Shown: positions 36,515 through 48,344, counted from the stretch's first letter. The stretch: 64,000 bases of DNA from Anagrus nilaparvatae (GCA_022575985.1 JAKSXM010000007.1:2358501-2422500), one strand, 5' to 3'. The notes: generated by a model not told the origin, from the letters alone. A program made the numbers and translations.

Positions 36515-37810
36515 AAAATAGATAATTGAAAATAGAGGTGGTATCAATTTTCCAAATTGATCCCAAAAATAACTACTTTAAGAATTTTGAAATATTTCTT
36601 TAAAAAAGCTTCTCTTTTGTATTTAAAAATTTAGCTCAAAAATACAGATACTAAAATTGTAAATTATCGTGCATTAAAATTTTCGAAACTTTGCGTCTGT
36701 ACAGAGATAAAATATGGATAAGTGCTATTTTTAAAAACTTTAGATCTGGATTTGGCCACGTGTATTACTCTAGTCACCCCATTTAAACTGTAAATAATTT
36801 TGCACTCATATTATTTATTAACTGAAGTGAGTGTTTAATTTGTAATTAATTCAATTTTAAATTTTATAATTAGGATTCATAAAGTAATAAATCAACAATT
36901 CTTTTAGGAAGCAAAATGAATCCATTCAAATTAGTATAATTTTAAAATTCCGTAATCGAAGTAGAATAAAGAATGACTCAGTTCTAATAAATAAACATTC
37001 TGCGATCTGGGATTTATTTCTTAAGGCCTGGGGTTGTATACAGTTTTTATTTAGTTTTTATTTAGCCAGTGACCACCTACGGCCTGTGAAATCAAAATTG
37101 GGCCAGATCGCAGGAATGGTTTTAAACTATTCTATCATTACATTTTGATTATTATAATCAATACTTTTTCAATCCTAAATAAAACATTGAATTTCTACAA
37201 TTATAATAATAATCATATGCATCTAAATAATTGAAATTTGGAGAAATATCACTAATGATATCTTCAATTTTTATTCCTCTTTTGTGCATGTAAATCGAGA
37301 ATACCTTATCGCCTGATCTATTTTTAACAATTCTATTAGCCATTTTTAAAAAGTTTGTAGTGATGTTGGAAGATAAACTAATGTCAAGAATTTCAAGATT
37401 TAATAAATTTTCTAAAGTTTTGCTTAAAAATTCTTCCTTTATATTTTCACATTGACAGCACTTTAAAGTTACCAAATTTGGTATATTTTCCAAGCCAACG
37501 CCAGTTATCTGATTTAAATTACACACGTACAAGTACTTCAAGTTTTTTAGGCTACATAGAAAATTTATGCCTTTATCTGTAACATTGCAAGAACTAATAT
37601 CAAGGTTGATCAATTCTGTCAATTCAGAGCTCAAACCTAACAAAAAGTCATCGTCCACAGAAGAATTTTTACTAATGTCTAATAATTTTAATTTTTTTAA
37701 TCTTAGAACGTAGTTTAATTTATCAGTTATATTTTCTGATGAAGTAACAAACAAACTTTTTAATGTCATGCTTTCTAATTTTTTAAGACTGAAATAGCTT
37801 CCATAGACTT
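36515..37810 (-). repeat. Inner left arm of the F-box fold-back
   Basis: Reverse complement of about 47,700-48,990, covering the 3' third of the F-box gene and its downstream flank. From about 36,926 to 37,615 I see no difference from the right arm. On both sides of that tract there are many changes. Confidence 0.85.
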
Positions 37811-37922
37811 TTTGCCCATTATATGTAAAACTATTATTTAGAACACGGGACAAAATATGGAGTTCGACTTTTGCATGCTGTCTACACTCGCTCGCTACGC
37901 TTCCTCGTGCATACAACTGCAT
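37158..37922 (-). pseudogene. Truncated chimeric copy of the F-box/LRR gene
   Basis: Codons for the last ~215 residues of the intact protein (from about residue 375) are preserved in frame to the stop at 37,158. Upstream of about 37,810 the sequence switches to a dispersed repeat also found at 28,230-28,350 and 49,260-49,390, which happens to stay in frame for about 40 residues. The F-box and the first leucine-rich repeats are lost. The first ~45 shared residues carry seven substitutions and the last ~165 carry none. The open frame could make a small LRR-only protein, but no promoter evidence exists, so it is called a pseudogene. Confidence 0.75.
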
Positions 37923-37965
37923 GCAAAGCTGAAACCAATATTTTATCCCTTGTTTAATAAATAAC

Positions 37966-38587
37966 TATTTGACAATACAAACCTCAAAATATTGTAACAG
38001 CTTATTTAGATATGGTTTTAATCAATTTGAATTTGTATTTTGATATCACCTTACACTATGTTTTTGATTAACGATAATTCTATTGATAGCGTTTAAAAAA
38101 ACAATTTAAAAATTAACGTATAACAAAATCTAAAAAAATAAAAGATGAACCACATATGATTTTATGTGTTGGCTGTCAAATCAGAGACTAAAGAAACACA
38201 GGTAAAAACCGATGGTTAACGTGGTTAAAACTCATTATAAGATTTTAGTGCATTTTTTTTTAATGAAAAAAAGAATGAAGCAAGAATTGGCGAGAAGTTA
38301 GAGCATTCAGACAAGAAAAAAATGTTAAACCCTACCTTTGACATTTACCCCCACTTTGAATTATTTAACATGTGAGAATGGGATTAGAGGGAGTAAATAT
38401 CGAAAGTGGGGGTTGAAAAATTGTCCACCGAGATCAGACGAGAAAAAATTTGCATCCACCACCTTTGATATTTACTCCCTCATGTTAAATAATAAAAAGT
38501 GGAAGTTAATTTTGATGGTGGTGCACCCAGTAGCTTTAACCAGTAAACCACCACCTTGGTGGTTAAAATCTTTTTTTTTACTCTGAA
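37966..38587. repeat. Third left arm segment of the F-box fold-back
   Basis: Reverse complement of 41,964-42,590 with scattered changes. It includes a CCACCTTGGTGG mini-palindrome near 38,551. No gene; the 82-residue ORF here has no domain and mirrors non-ORF sequence on the other arm. Confidence 0.85.
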
Positions 38588-39055
38588 ACTGTTAATATGT
38601 AGATTCCAATAAAAAAAAATGGTTATTTCAACGTTATTTCAAGCACTTTGCTCAAATGGGGTTAAAAATTCAACCAGATAAGATAAGATAAGAAAAGCTC
38701 TTTATTTTTCCAGTTTAAGCATTTTGCAAATTTTAATTTTTATAGAGCTATTATTGAGTTATCCGTGTAAGTTTCAATATGTAAAAAAACTTAATATAGT
38801 GTGTTCTAAATCATCTGATATCCTAAATATTTATTTTATAAAGCATAAAATTAAGAGATTTCGAATTTTAAGACAATAATTCTTTCAAAACTTAAAATTT
38901 TAATTATTTCTTTTCTATTTATCGTTGACAATTTTTCAAATATTTATTAATGATGGATTATATAGCGACGAATACTGAACAAATTAATTGTATTTAAACA
39001 ATTTTTGTCTCTTTCGTTATAATAAAAAAAAGGGGAGACTACACGGCCAGGCTGA

Positions 39056-39126
39056 TTTGCTTGAAAATTCAAGCAGTTTGCTTGAATTGCTTGAAATTTC
39101 AAGCAAGCTGCTTGAAAATTCAAGCA
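39056..39126. repeat. Cluster of GCTTGAAAATTCAAGC palindromes
   Basis: GCTTGAAAATTCAAGC occurs at 39,059 and 39,110, with a GCTTGAAATTTCAAGC variant and a half copy between them. Single related palindromes (GCTTGAATTTTCAAGC) lie at 46,362 and, partly degraded, at 46,505, upstream of the F-box gene. Confidence 0.8.
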
Positions 39127-39560
39127 AATTGTAAAAAAAATGTATAAAAAAAATATTTATTATTAACAATTGACCTTATGTCATTTTTCATTTAGTTTTA
39201 AAAGAAATAATTTGAAATAAAGGACACGTGTACTAATGACTTTTATAGTTAATCATTTTTTACTTTGAAAATAAAAATAATGTTCATAGTTAAAAATTAA
39301 TTTCATTTATTTGAAAAATTAAAAATTTTAAATAAAAAATACAAAGAGCAATGCAGCATTAGAATTTTAGCAGCCATTTGAAAATTTGGCATTTCGGGCC
39401 TAAAGTGGACATTTGCTTTATTAACTATAGCGATGAGAGAATCAGTGATAAAAAAACTTGCGATTTACGGGGAATGAAAGTTGTATTATACAAAAAAATT
39501 AGACCAAACGTAAATATTTTGGTCAATTTGAAATATGACATTACAATTTGTAATAGATTC
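39120..39560 (-). repeat. Dispersed repeat, inverted copy of 52,605-53,075
   Basis: Ordered matching words include TGACCTTATG, TTCAAATGGCTGCTAAAA-type and TTACGGGGAATGAAAG. Its outer part is related to family A. Confidence 0.7.
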
Positions 39561-40160
39561 AATATTTTTTTTTCTGAAAAAATTGATGATATTAATGAAA
39601 GTTTATGCAAGTATTCTGATTATAGGAAGGTTACAGTAAGCTTATTAGCCACATTGACAAACGATTCCTTTAGACACTTACTAACAAAAACCAGATAAAT
39701 TAAATAATTTCGTTTATAGCAAGCCGATTTTTTTTTGTTCAAATAAATATTTAAATTTTATAATATTTAATTATATTTATTTATGTATTGTATGTACTTC
39801 AGAGCCTAGCACAGATAAGATTTCTCTCATCTCTTTAGGGTCTTGCACCAGATAATTTGAATAATAAATAAAAATACAATCGAATAAAATCAGTATAGTG
39901 AGAAGGTATATTAGAAAACTCTGCTCAATTTGCTGCATGAGCTTTATTGTTATTTAAAACTGATAAGAAACAAGTTTTTTTAATAAATTTCTTTATATTT
40001 ATGAGATTATCACCAGGGGAAATATAGTTAAGATTTACGCTATAAATTATTTATTTATTTATTTTATTTGTATTTATTTGCAGTCATGTATTATATAATT
40101 AAGAAAAAAATAAGTCAATAATATAATTAGATTTGAGTAAAGCATACTAATTTAAAATTT

Positions 40161-40504
40161 TTCTAAACCAGATTAAAAGTCGAATGGAAGTTATTCTCAA
40201 TCAAAAATCCCCAACTACACTATAGACTAGATTTAATTTCGATTTTTACTGTAAATAAATAAAATTATTCTGGTAAAATTCATAACTCAATATTTTATCA
40301 CTCGTAAATATAAAAAATATAGAAAATTTTTTATTTATTTATTATGATCAAGGTACACTGATTATTAGATATTTTTTAATTAAAATATAATAAATTATAA
40401 TTTATGTAATAAAATAAACTTTTAAATTTATTATTTATTAAATATAAATTGTTACCTAAATTGCAATTAAATAATAACCGATTTAATCTGGAGTAGAAAA
40501 GGCT
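40161..40504. repeat. Broken family H MITE
   Basis: Ends ACCAGATTAAAAGTCGA and CGATTTAATCTGGAGTAGAA are inverted matches to each other and to the compact MITE at 5,004-5,150. The interior is AT-rich and expanded. Confidence 0.6.
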
Positions 40505-41089
40505 TATATGTAATAATAATTAAGAAGTATTAATAATTGAACATGGTAACATAAACAAAATGAATTTGAAATATAAGCTTTACTTTTATTTAATCTCATT
40601 CAATTGTGTTATGCTTTCTGATATGATAAGGAATTTTCATTTCTTTGTTAACTGCTTTTAAGTGGCCCTCCCTCAATATGTTTGAATGATGGCTACTTAA
40701 AAAAGAAAAATAGAAGGATTAAGAATAGGTTTATTTAAAGCGATATCAATTTTTGTATATTATTAGTTTGTAATAACCAGATAACGCATGATACAAATAC
40801 TATACATAATTTTATCTTTTTTGTATTTTGTTATAGATAAGAAAAAGGAATAAATTATAAGCCAAAATATTTTAATTTATTAGATTATTTTTTCATTTCA
40901 AAAATTAAAATTTTAAGTTTTGAAAGATAATTATTGTCTTAAAATTCGAAATCTCTTAATTTTATGCTTTATAAAATAAGTATTTAGGATATCAGATAAT
41001 TTAGAACATACAATATTAAGTTTTTTTACACATTGAAACTTACACGGATAACGCAATAATAGCTGTATAAAAATTAAAATTTGCAAAAT

Positions 41090-41500
41090 ACTCCAGTCAA
41101 AATACGGGTTTGGTTGTATAGTTTTTGACAACCACCAGATTTGGTCTAGTATGGTTTTTTGGGTCGCTAATCACGAAAATCAGGATCTTTTCTATGAGAA
41201 ATTGGGGCTTGACCCTTAAATTTGCCAAAACTTGACCTGAAAAGGGCATTTTTGCTACATTTACTCTACGTCTTTGAAATTTGGTGTACGGGGGTTTTTT
41301 GGATCACTGATCACGAATATTCAGGTATTTTTTATGAAAAATTAGACCTTCGCCCTTAAATTGACCCAAACTAGTCCTGAAAAGGGCAAATTTATCGCAA
41401 TTTTGCTATATTCACTCTAGCCCTCTAAAATTTGGTATACGGTGGCTTTTTGGGTCGCTGATAACAAATATTGAGGTATTTTTTATTCAAAATTTGTTAA
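41090..41500 (+). repeat. Three diverged ~145-bp repeat units, family D
   Basis: Units begin near 41,134, 41,276 and 41,428 with ATTTGGT...TTTTTTGGGTCGCTGATCACGA-like words. The longer array is at 53,740-55,015. Confidence 0.8.
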
Positions 41501-41963
41501 TTTTAATAATAATTTAAAACCTTTTCATGAGTAGTTTTGAGGTGGCTTTTACCCCATAGTTAAACCAGAATTAATTTAAAATTAGTCAAAAACTGATTAA
41601 TTAAAAAATCTAGAGCCAAAAACAGGCAAATAATAAACATTTATAAGGTTGCCATTGAGATGCGTGTATAAAAAACCCTAAAAATGGGTAGTTTTCCGTT
41701 TTTCAGGGTGTTTCCTCGGTTTTTAAGGGACGGGAGCCCGATTTTAAGAATCAGCGACCTAAAAACCTTGGTTATACAAGTATCCAGCCTTACACCTGTT
41801 CAAACATCAGTCTGTTCCGTTTCAATGGACTAGTTTCCTTATGAGTTTATTTCTTTTAAAAAAAATTTTTTGTTTGTTTTTTTATTTTTCTAAAGAAAAA
41901 AGAAGAAATGACAAAATGAGGGAAACATAAGTTTAATACTTTTAATTTTACGTTTAAGGTATC

Positions 41964-42590
41964 ATTCAGAGGAAAAAAAAGATTTTAACCACCAAGGTGG
42001 TAGTTTACTGGTTAAAGTTACTGGGTGCATCATCAAAATTTACTTCCACTTTTTAGTATTTAACATGAGGGAGTACATATCAAAGGTGGTGGATGCAAAT
42101 TTTTTCTCGTCTGATCTCGGTGGAAAAATGTCCAACCCCCACTTTCGATATTTACGCCCTCTCATCCCATTCTCACATGTTAAATAATTCAAAGTGGGGG
42201 TAAATGTCAAAGGTGGTGTTTAACATTTTTTTCTTGTCTGAATGCTCTAACTTCGCCCCACTTCTTGCTTCATTCTTTTTTTCATTAAAAAAAATGCACT
42301 AAAATCTAATAATGAGTTTTAACCACGTTAACCATCGGTTTTTACCTGTATTTCTTTAGTCTCTGATTCGGCAGCCAACACATAACATCATATGTGGTTC
42401 ATCTTTTATTTTTTTAGATTTTGTTATACGTTAATTTTTAAATTGTTTTTTAAATTGTTTTTTAAATTGTTGTGTCAATCATTAGAATTATCATTAATCA
42501 AAAACATAGTTTAAGGTGATATCAAAATTCAAATTGATTAAAACATATCTAAATAAGCTGTTACAATATTTTGAGGTTTTTATTGTCAAT
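41964..42590. repeat. Right arm segment of the F-box fold-back
   Basis: Reverse complement of 37,966-38,587. Confidence 0.85.
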
Positions 42591-43504
42591 AATAAATTTA
42601 TTTAATGCGCATTGTTATAATTTTTAAGAAAATTTTTTTATAACCAACAGAGGCCGACGGATTTATTGGTGAAATATTGTGAAATAAAATATTACACGCT
42701 AAAAATAATTCTGGACAACAAAAATTTACATACAGCTCTGCTTCCGGTAAAAAAAAAGTATGTATTAAATTATGGATACTATAGAAGAAGGCTAAAAGCA
42801 TCAAATACTAAAGTCTGGGAAGGCTTCCGTTTGAAGTTCAGAACCATTATTGTACTTTCATGTCAGCTAAGAAAGTTCTCCTCTACGTAAACAGAGTTTT
42901 TATAATCAGAATTTAAAATCTCCGAAAAATCTTAATTACACTGTAAAAAACAACTCCGGTGATTTTTCGACAAAATTGGTAAATTTACTAAAATTTAGTA
43001 AATTTTCGAAAAAATTCGCAATTTTTCGAAAAAAATCGGAAATTTACTAATATTTGTAAATTTGCGAAAAAATAGTAAATTTACGATTTATTTTTTCGTA
43101 AATTTTCGACAAAATCGTAAATTTACAACTATGTCGTAATTTTACGATTTTTGTCCTGATTTTTGTAGAAAAATTGCAATTTTTAATCGAAAATTTGTGA
43201 CAAACAGTTGTGAAATTACAAGCCATATTTTTTGTACCTAAAAACGCATAGCAAACCAGTTAGAGTCATAAAATAATGTTTTTTGATTTTATACCATGAG
43301 AAAAGATGAATACTTTTTTTTTTCCGCTACATTTCTTTTAGCAAATAGGTATATAATTATTAATATTTTAAGAATAAAAAATATTTTTAATTACGTAAAA
43401 AAGGATAATCTGGACGAACAAGTTATTATAAGTAAAAACAGGATGAGTCAATTATAATTTAAATGGGACATATCATATATCTGATGATTAAATAATTTAA
43501 AAAA

Positions 43505-43950
43505 AGTAGAGTAAAGAATTTTTGGAAATTTGAAGCTCGTGGAAATATTTTGAGACTTATAAAACCCATTTTCGTCAAAAATTACAAATTTGGCAGCAAT
43601 TTAAAAATAGGTCATTTTTAACCAAAAATGACCATTTGGTTAATTGGCTATAGTGATGAGAGGATTAATGATAATAAATTACGGTTTACGGCGTTTGAAA
43701 GGTGGTATTTACACCAAAAAAATGAAACCAACCAAAGAAAAGAGTAAAAGAGTTTAAGTTAGCTTGTAAGGTTTTAGCGTCTCATTGAAAACTACCAAAA
43801 AACCCTATTTCATTGAGCCCTGCGTTTCTAGGCTCAGATGGCCCTTTGGAATGAACGGAGAATAGCCGGCATGTTTTTTCAACATAATAAACTCATTCAT
43901 AACCATTTATTATAATTTGGTGTTCCAAATGTATTGAACTCCCCTTTTAA
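43505..43950 (+). repeat. Family A repeat copy
   Basis: Matches 855-1,285 over its full length, ending AATGTATTGAACTCCCCTT. Confidence 0.85.
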
Positions 43951-44796
43951 TTTAATTCTGAAAATATGCATAATCGGTCAAAAATTACGTATTGTTTAAA
44001 ATTGAAAAAATTGGTAATAAACGTGTAAAAATAAAAAATATTTGGGCCCATAATCATTAATGGAGTTTTATTTGCTTGGAAAAATATATTTTATGAGATA
44101 AAAATAAAATAGACAAAATATTAAAATAGACAAGCCTAAGGTGCAAGAAAAATTAATAAAACAAAATTTGAAAAAAAGCAAAAAATACAGGTTTTCAAGC
44201 TTATAAATGTCAAAATATTGTTAAAAACTGATGCTAAATCCTTGTTTGTATTAGTTTTGAACTTTTTTTAACTTGTCACAAACAAATATCCCTAAAAATA
44301 CCGCGAAAAACCCCTGAAATAAAAATTTTCGAAAATCAGTTACGAAAAAAGGCAGTTTTTGACACAAAAGTGGAAAAATCTTTTTGGCATCTATCGCCGA
44401 TTTCTTGTTCACTTTTTGTTTCGGTTTTCTGAAGGTTCAAACTATCTGAAAAAACGGGTTATATCGATGCGCCTTCAAATTTTTTTTTTCTTCAGTTTTT
44501 TGTCCAAGTTAAGTAGTAAAAAAAAAATAATGCCTAATTTATGTGCATTTCTACGAAAAAATACGTTTTATGAGCACTAAAAATGAAAAAAAAAAAATTT
44601 AAGAGGCAACGATTACCACCATGATTTTCTGATAGTTTGCAACCTATAGAATGCAAAAAAAACGTTATCACGGAATCGGCGATGGATGCCAAAAAGATTT
44701 TGCCACTTTTATGTCGAAAACTGTGTTTTTCGTATCTGAGCAACCCAAAATGTGTACTGTAGTACTGTGTACTGTATTTTGCTATTGTGAATAAAT

Positions 44797-44798
<2 letters not shown>

Positions 44799-44830
<32 letters not shown>
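44799..44830 (+). repeat. (ATA)n microsatellite
   Basis: About ten ATA units inside the interior of the TA-flanked element. Confidence 0.9.
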
Positions 44831-44832
<2 letters not shown>

Positions 44833-45929
44833 TAATTTAAGAAAAATAAAATAGGCGATAACTTCATTAATCAAGATAAAAATTACTTTTTTGTTAATTA
44901 AAATTTAAAATAATAGATGACAAAATCTGATTGCCAGGGAAAAACTACTCCAGAAGAAAAAAAAACTTTTCTTTTTACGATGAAATTTAGCCAAGTTGTC
45001 GTCAATTTAAGATTTTACTCAATATTTTATATTGAAAAATGCCTATTTCTGACTTGTTTGATTTTCATCGTAAAATAATAACTTTTTTTTAAAAATCGAT
45101 TAATTTTTCCCTGAGTATTCATTTCTTCAAAAAAAAAAAATCATTTTTGTTCACAAAATTTTAATTTTTAGGTCAGAAACCTTTGAAAACTGTAATTAGC
45201 CAAATTTATATAACACAGTTTTTCATTGGTTTTTGACCTAAATGTTGAAATGTGGTAAAAAATTATTCTTTTCTTGAAGAAATAAATACTCAGGGAAAAA
45301 GTAAACGATTTAAAAAAAAAATGAGTATTTTACCATAATAATCAAGGGAATAATGCATATTTTAAGTTCAGAAACAGACTTTTTTTAATGTCTTTTTTAA
45401 GAAAAATTTGAGTAAAATCGTAAATTGACGATAACTTGGCTAAATTTCATTGTCAAAAGAAAAGTTTTTTTTTGTTCTTGAGTAGTTTTTCTCTGGCAAT
45501 CACTATCGACTATATGGCCAATATCATTCGATTCCTGAGACATTCCTCTAACAAACTGTATATGTCTTTATTCGGAAATTCAAATGACGGAGCGTCCTTA
45601 AGTATGGTATAAAATAAAAAAACATTATTTTATGACTCTAAATGGTTTGCTATGCGTTTTTAGGTACGAAAAATAGGACTTGTAATTTCACAATTGTTTG
45701 TCGCAAATTTTCGATTAAAATTTGCAATTTTTCTACAAAAATCGTAAAATTACGACACAGTTGTAAATTTACGATTTTGTCGAAAATTTACGAAAAAAAA
45801 AATTGTTAATTTACTATTTTTTCGCAAATTTACAAATATTAGTAAATTTCCGATTTTTTTCGAAAATTTACTAAATTTTAGAAAATTTACCAATTTTGTC
45901 GAAAAATCACCGGAGTTTTTTTTACAGTG

Positions 45930-46574
45930 TAATAATGAATTTTTCTAAAATAATTTAAATTTAGAAAAAATAATATTTATAAATAGCGTTTTAAAGTTTG
46001 AATTTTATACGATTTAATAATAATTATCTGTAAGAAAATTATTTTTTCGAAAATGTAAAAACATATTTTTCTACTACTTACAATTAGTTGAATTTTAAAT
46101 TAGTGTTGATATTTCGATATTCCGAAATTCCATTAATTTTAATTTCGAGAATTCTAATAATTTTTGAATTATTCCCAAAAAACTAGCAACGAATGTACTA
46201 TGACGGTTCTAAACTTCGGATGGCAACCTCTGGGAAATTTGGTCTGGCTCAATTATCAGGTTTTAGTCATATAAAATTGCCCATTCTGAAACCGTATTCT
46301 GCTTCGGGTCCTCTTCTCTAGTGTATTATAAACGAAAAAAAATATACTGTAAAAATATGTTGCTTGAATTTTCAAGCAGGCATTTAAGCAGCTACCAAAA
46401 ACTTTGTCAAGCTGTTACGTGGCCAAAAATTAATTAAAATAATAAAAAACTATGCGAATCATATTAAAATTTCAATTGATTTTAGAGCGATATATATAAG
46501 TTTTGCTTGAATTTTCAAGTGATATAATTTTACAGTGCATTTAATTCTATTTTCATTTTATAATCCATTTTACA
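45930..46574 (+). other. Upstream region of the F-box gene
   Basis: No TATA box or first exon could be fixed. It carries the two GCTTGAATTTTCAAGC-type palindromes. A strong splice-acceptor-like stretch (TCCATTTTACAG) ends at 46,575, exactly at the start of the coding frame. A TAA in the same frame at 46,542-46,544 rules out an unspliced upstream ATG. Confidence 0.55.
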
Positions 46575-48344
46575 GTGTCTGAAAACAAAAGGATTTCGTT
46601 AAATGATTCTAAGATTATATCATCTGATTTACTTGCTGCAGGTACGAATGACACGTTCGATAAACTTGATGATTATACCATGAGGAATATATTTAATTAT
46701 CTCCCAATACTAGACAAAATTAGGATTCAAAAGGTGTGCACGCGATGGTATGAAGTAGTTTTAAGTTTGTTGTCCAGGTTTGATGAAGTAGATTTATCAA
46801 AACAGACATGCGGATCAGCAGTTTTCGGACCTGGGCAAAAGCTAACAGAAAAAAATTATCTGTTACTTCAAAATTTTTTATTAAGATATGGTTTGTATGT
46901 AAAATGTCTTAGATTAGTTTTTAACATAGACTTTGATTATGAAGATTTCGACGAACGATTTCCATTATTTAATCTTGGGAAGCTATGTCCTAACTTAGAA
47001 GTAATAGATTTAGCTGCTACTGAGGCTGTAATTGCTCATCAAATAAAAGATTTATCTATGCACTGCAATAAACTTTTAGAAATCAAATTAAATGGATTAT
47101 TTACAGCTAAATTCTATTTAACTGATTTATTCTTGTTCTTACGACATATTTTTTCAAATAATAAAAACTTAAAAGCTATGCATTTTAAGAATGAAATGTT
47201 TATAAACCGATTCTCTTTCATTAATTATCCAGATACGGTAGAAATTTTTGTTCTTAAAACTTATTATTATGAAGGTGATTTTATAACTGTGTTAAAATGT
47301 TTAAAATTCTTAAAAAATTTAAAAGTTTTGAAACTTGAATTTGATGAAGAATCAAAGCCAGATATTGAAATTCCAAAAGCAGAAATAAGAACTATATTAA
47401 TTACGATTACGAAAATTGGTTCTAACCTTTCAAAATTAAGTTTCAATATGTTTGATGACTCATACGAAAACGAAATAGCTAAAGTTTTTTATTCTAGTAA
47501 ACTGAAAAGTCTGAAACTGCTAAACTCAAAAATCACTGGTAAATGCTTACTTAATTTAAATAAAGAATTAATCAAAAAAATAAAATTAATAAACTGCAAT
47601 GCAATCCTACCTGATTACTTGAGTTCTGTTATTAAGAATTTTGAAAACATAGTTGTGTTGAAACTTGAAAAAGTATCCGATGTTGATACGAAGACTATGG
47701 AAGCTATTTCTAGTCTTAAAAAATTAGAAAGCTTGACATTGAAAAGTTTGTTTGTTACTTTATCAGAAAATACAACTGATAAATTAAACTACGTTCTAAA
47801 ATTAAAAAAATTAAAATTATTAAACATCAGTGAAAATTCTGCGGTGGACGATGACTTTTTATTAGGCCTGAGCTCTGAACTGACAGAATTGATCAACCTT
47901 GATATTAGTTCTTGCAATGTTACAGATAAAGGCATAAATTTTCTATGTAGCCTAAAAAACTTGAAGTACTTGTACGTGTGTAATTTAAATCAGATAACTG
48001 GCGTTGGCTTGGAAAATATACCAAATTTGGTAACTTTAAAGTGCTGTCAATGTGAAAATATAAAGGAAGAATTTTTAAGCAAAACTTTAGAAAATTTATT
48101 AAATCTTGAAATTCTTGACATTAGTTTATCTTCCAACATCACTACAAACTTTTTAAAAATGGCTAATAGAATTGTTAAAAATAGATCAGGCGATAAGGTA
48201 TTCTCGATTTACATGCACAAAAGAGGAATAAAAATTGAAGATATCATTAGTGATATTTCTCCAAATTTCAATTATTTAGATGCATATGATTATTATTATA
48301 ATTGTAGAAATTCAATGTTTTATTTAGGATTGAAAAAGTATTGA
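46575..48344 (+). CDS. F-box/leucine-rich-repeat protein
   Basis: An uninterrupted frame of about 589 codons. An F-box occupies roughly residues 27-72 (FDKLDDYTMRNIFNYLPILD then KVCTRWYEVV), followed by about 13 leucine-rich repeats of the AMN1/FBXL type (for example LINLDISSCNVTDKGINFL) to the C-terminus. F-box proteins of this type link an SCF ubiquitin ligase, via Skp1, to a target held by the repeats. No target can be named. The frame opens at GTG, not ATG, directly at an acceptor-like TTTTACAG; a spliced upstream exon ending in A would create ATG TCT GAA, giving Met-Ser-Glu. The next ATG is codon 36, inside the F-box, so it is a poor start. The stop is TGA at 48,342, and AATAAA-like signals lie near 48,437 and 48,482. 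It is the only intact gene in the 22-kb fold-back. An inverted chimeric copy lies at 37,158-37,922. No signal peptide or membrane segment is seen. Confidence 0.8.
   Translation: MSENKRISLNDSKIISSDLLAAGTNDTFDKLDDYTMRNIFNYLPILDKIRIQKVCTRWYEVVLSLLSRFDEVDLSKQTCGSAVFGPGQKLTEKNYLLLQNFLLRYGLYVKCLRLVFNIDFDYEDFDERFPLFNLGKLCPNLEVIDLAATEAVIAHQIKDLSMHCNKLLEIKLNGLFTAKFYLTDLFLFLRHIFSNNKNLKAMHFKNEMFINRFSFINYPDTVEIFVLKTYYYEGDFITVLKCLKFLKNLKVLKLEFDEESKPDIEIPKAEIRTILITITKIGSNLSKLSFNMFDDSYENEIAKVFYSSKLKSLKLLNSKITGKCLLNLNKELIKKIKLINCNAILPDYLSSVIKNFENIVVLKLEKVSDVDTKTMEAISSLKKLESLTLKSLFVTLSENTTDKLNYVLKLKKLKLLNISENSAVDDDFLLGLSSELTELINLDISSCNVTDKGINFLCSLKNLKYLYVCNLNQITGVGLENIPNLVTLKCCQCENIKEEFLSKTLENLLNLEILDISLSSNITTNFLKMANRIVKNRSGDKVFSIYMHKRGIKIEDIISDISPNFNYLDAYDYYYNCRNSMFYLGLKKY

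Larger units (their letters stand above)
38588..41963. other. Central region of the F-box fold-back, no gene
   Basis: Contains a further inverted pair (38,700-38,970 with 40,850-41,085), a cluster of GCTTGAAAATTCAAGC palindromes (39,056-39,126), a family A/52.6-kb repeat (39,120-39,560), a broken family H MITE (40,161-40,504) and 140-bp-type repeat units (41,090-41,500). The 106-residue ORF at 39,378 lies mostly within a dispersed repeat and has no recognisable domain. Confidence 0.6.
42939..45929. mobile_element. 3-kb TA-flanked element with long inverted ends
   Basis: Begins CACTGTAAAAAACAACTCCG and ends with the inverse, CGGAGTTTTTTTTACAGTG, with TA on both sides (42,937-42,938 and 45,930-45,931). 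Arms of about 330-360 bp (42,939-43,300 and 45,606-45,929) are rich in TTTCG/CGAAA words. The interior holds a family A copy and inverted family E segments, including AAAATCTTTTTGGCATCTAT at about 44,375 and its inverse at about 44,685. No transposase is seen. A TA duplication suggests a Tc1/mariner-type mechanism, though a 2-bp match is weak evidence. Confidence 0.75.
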
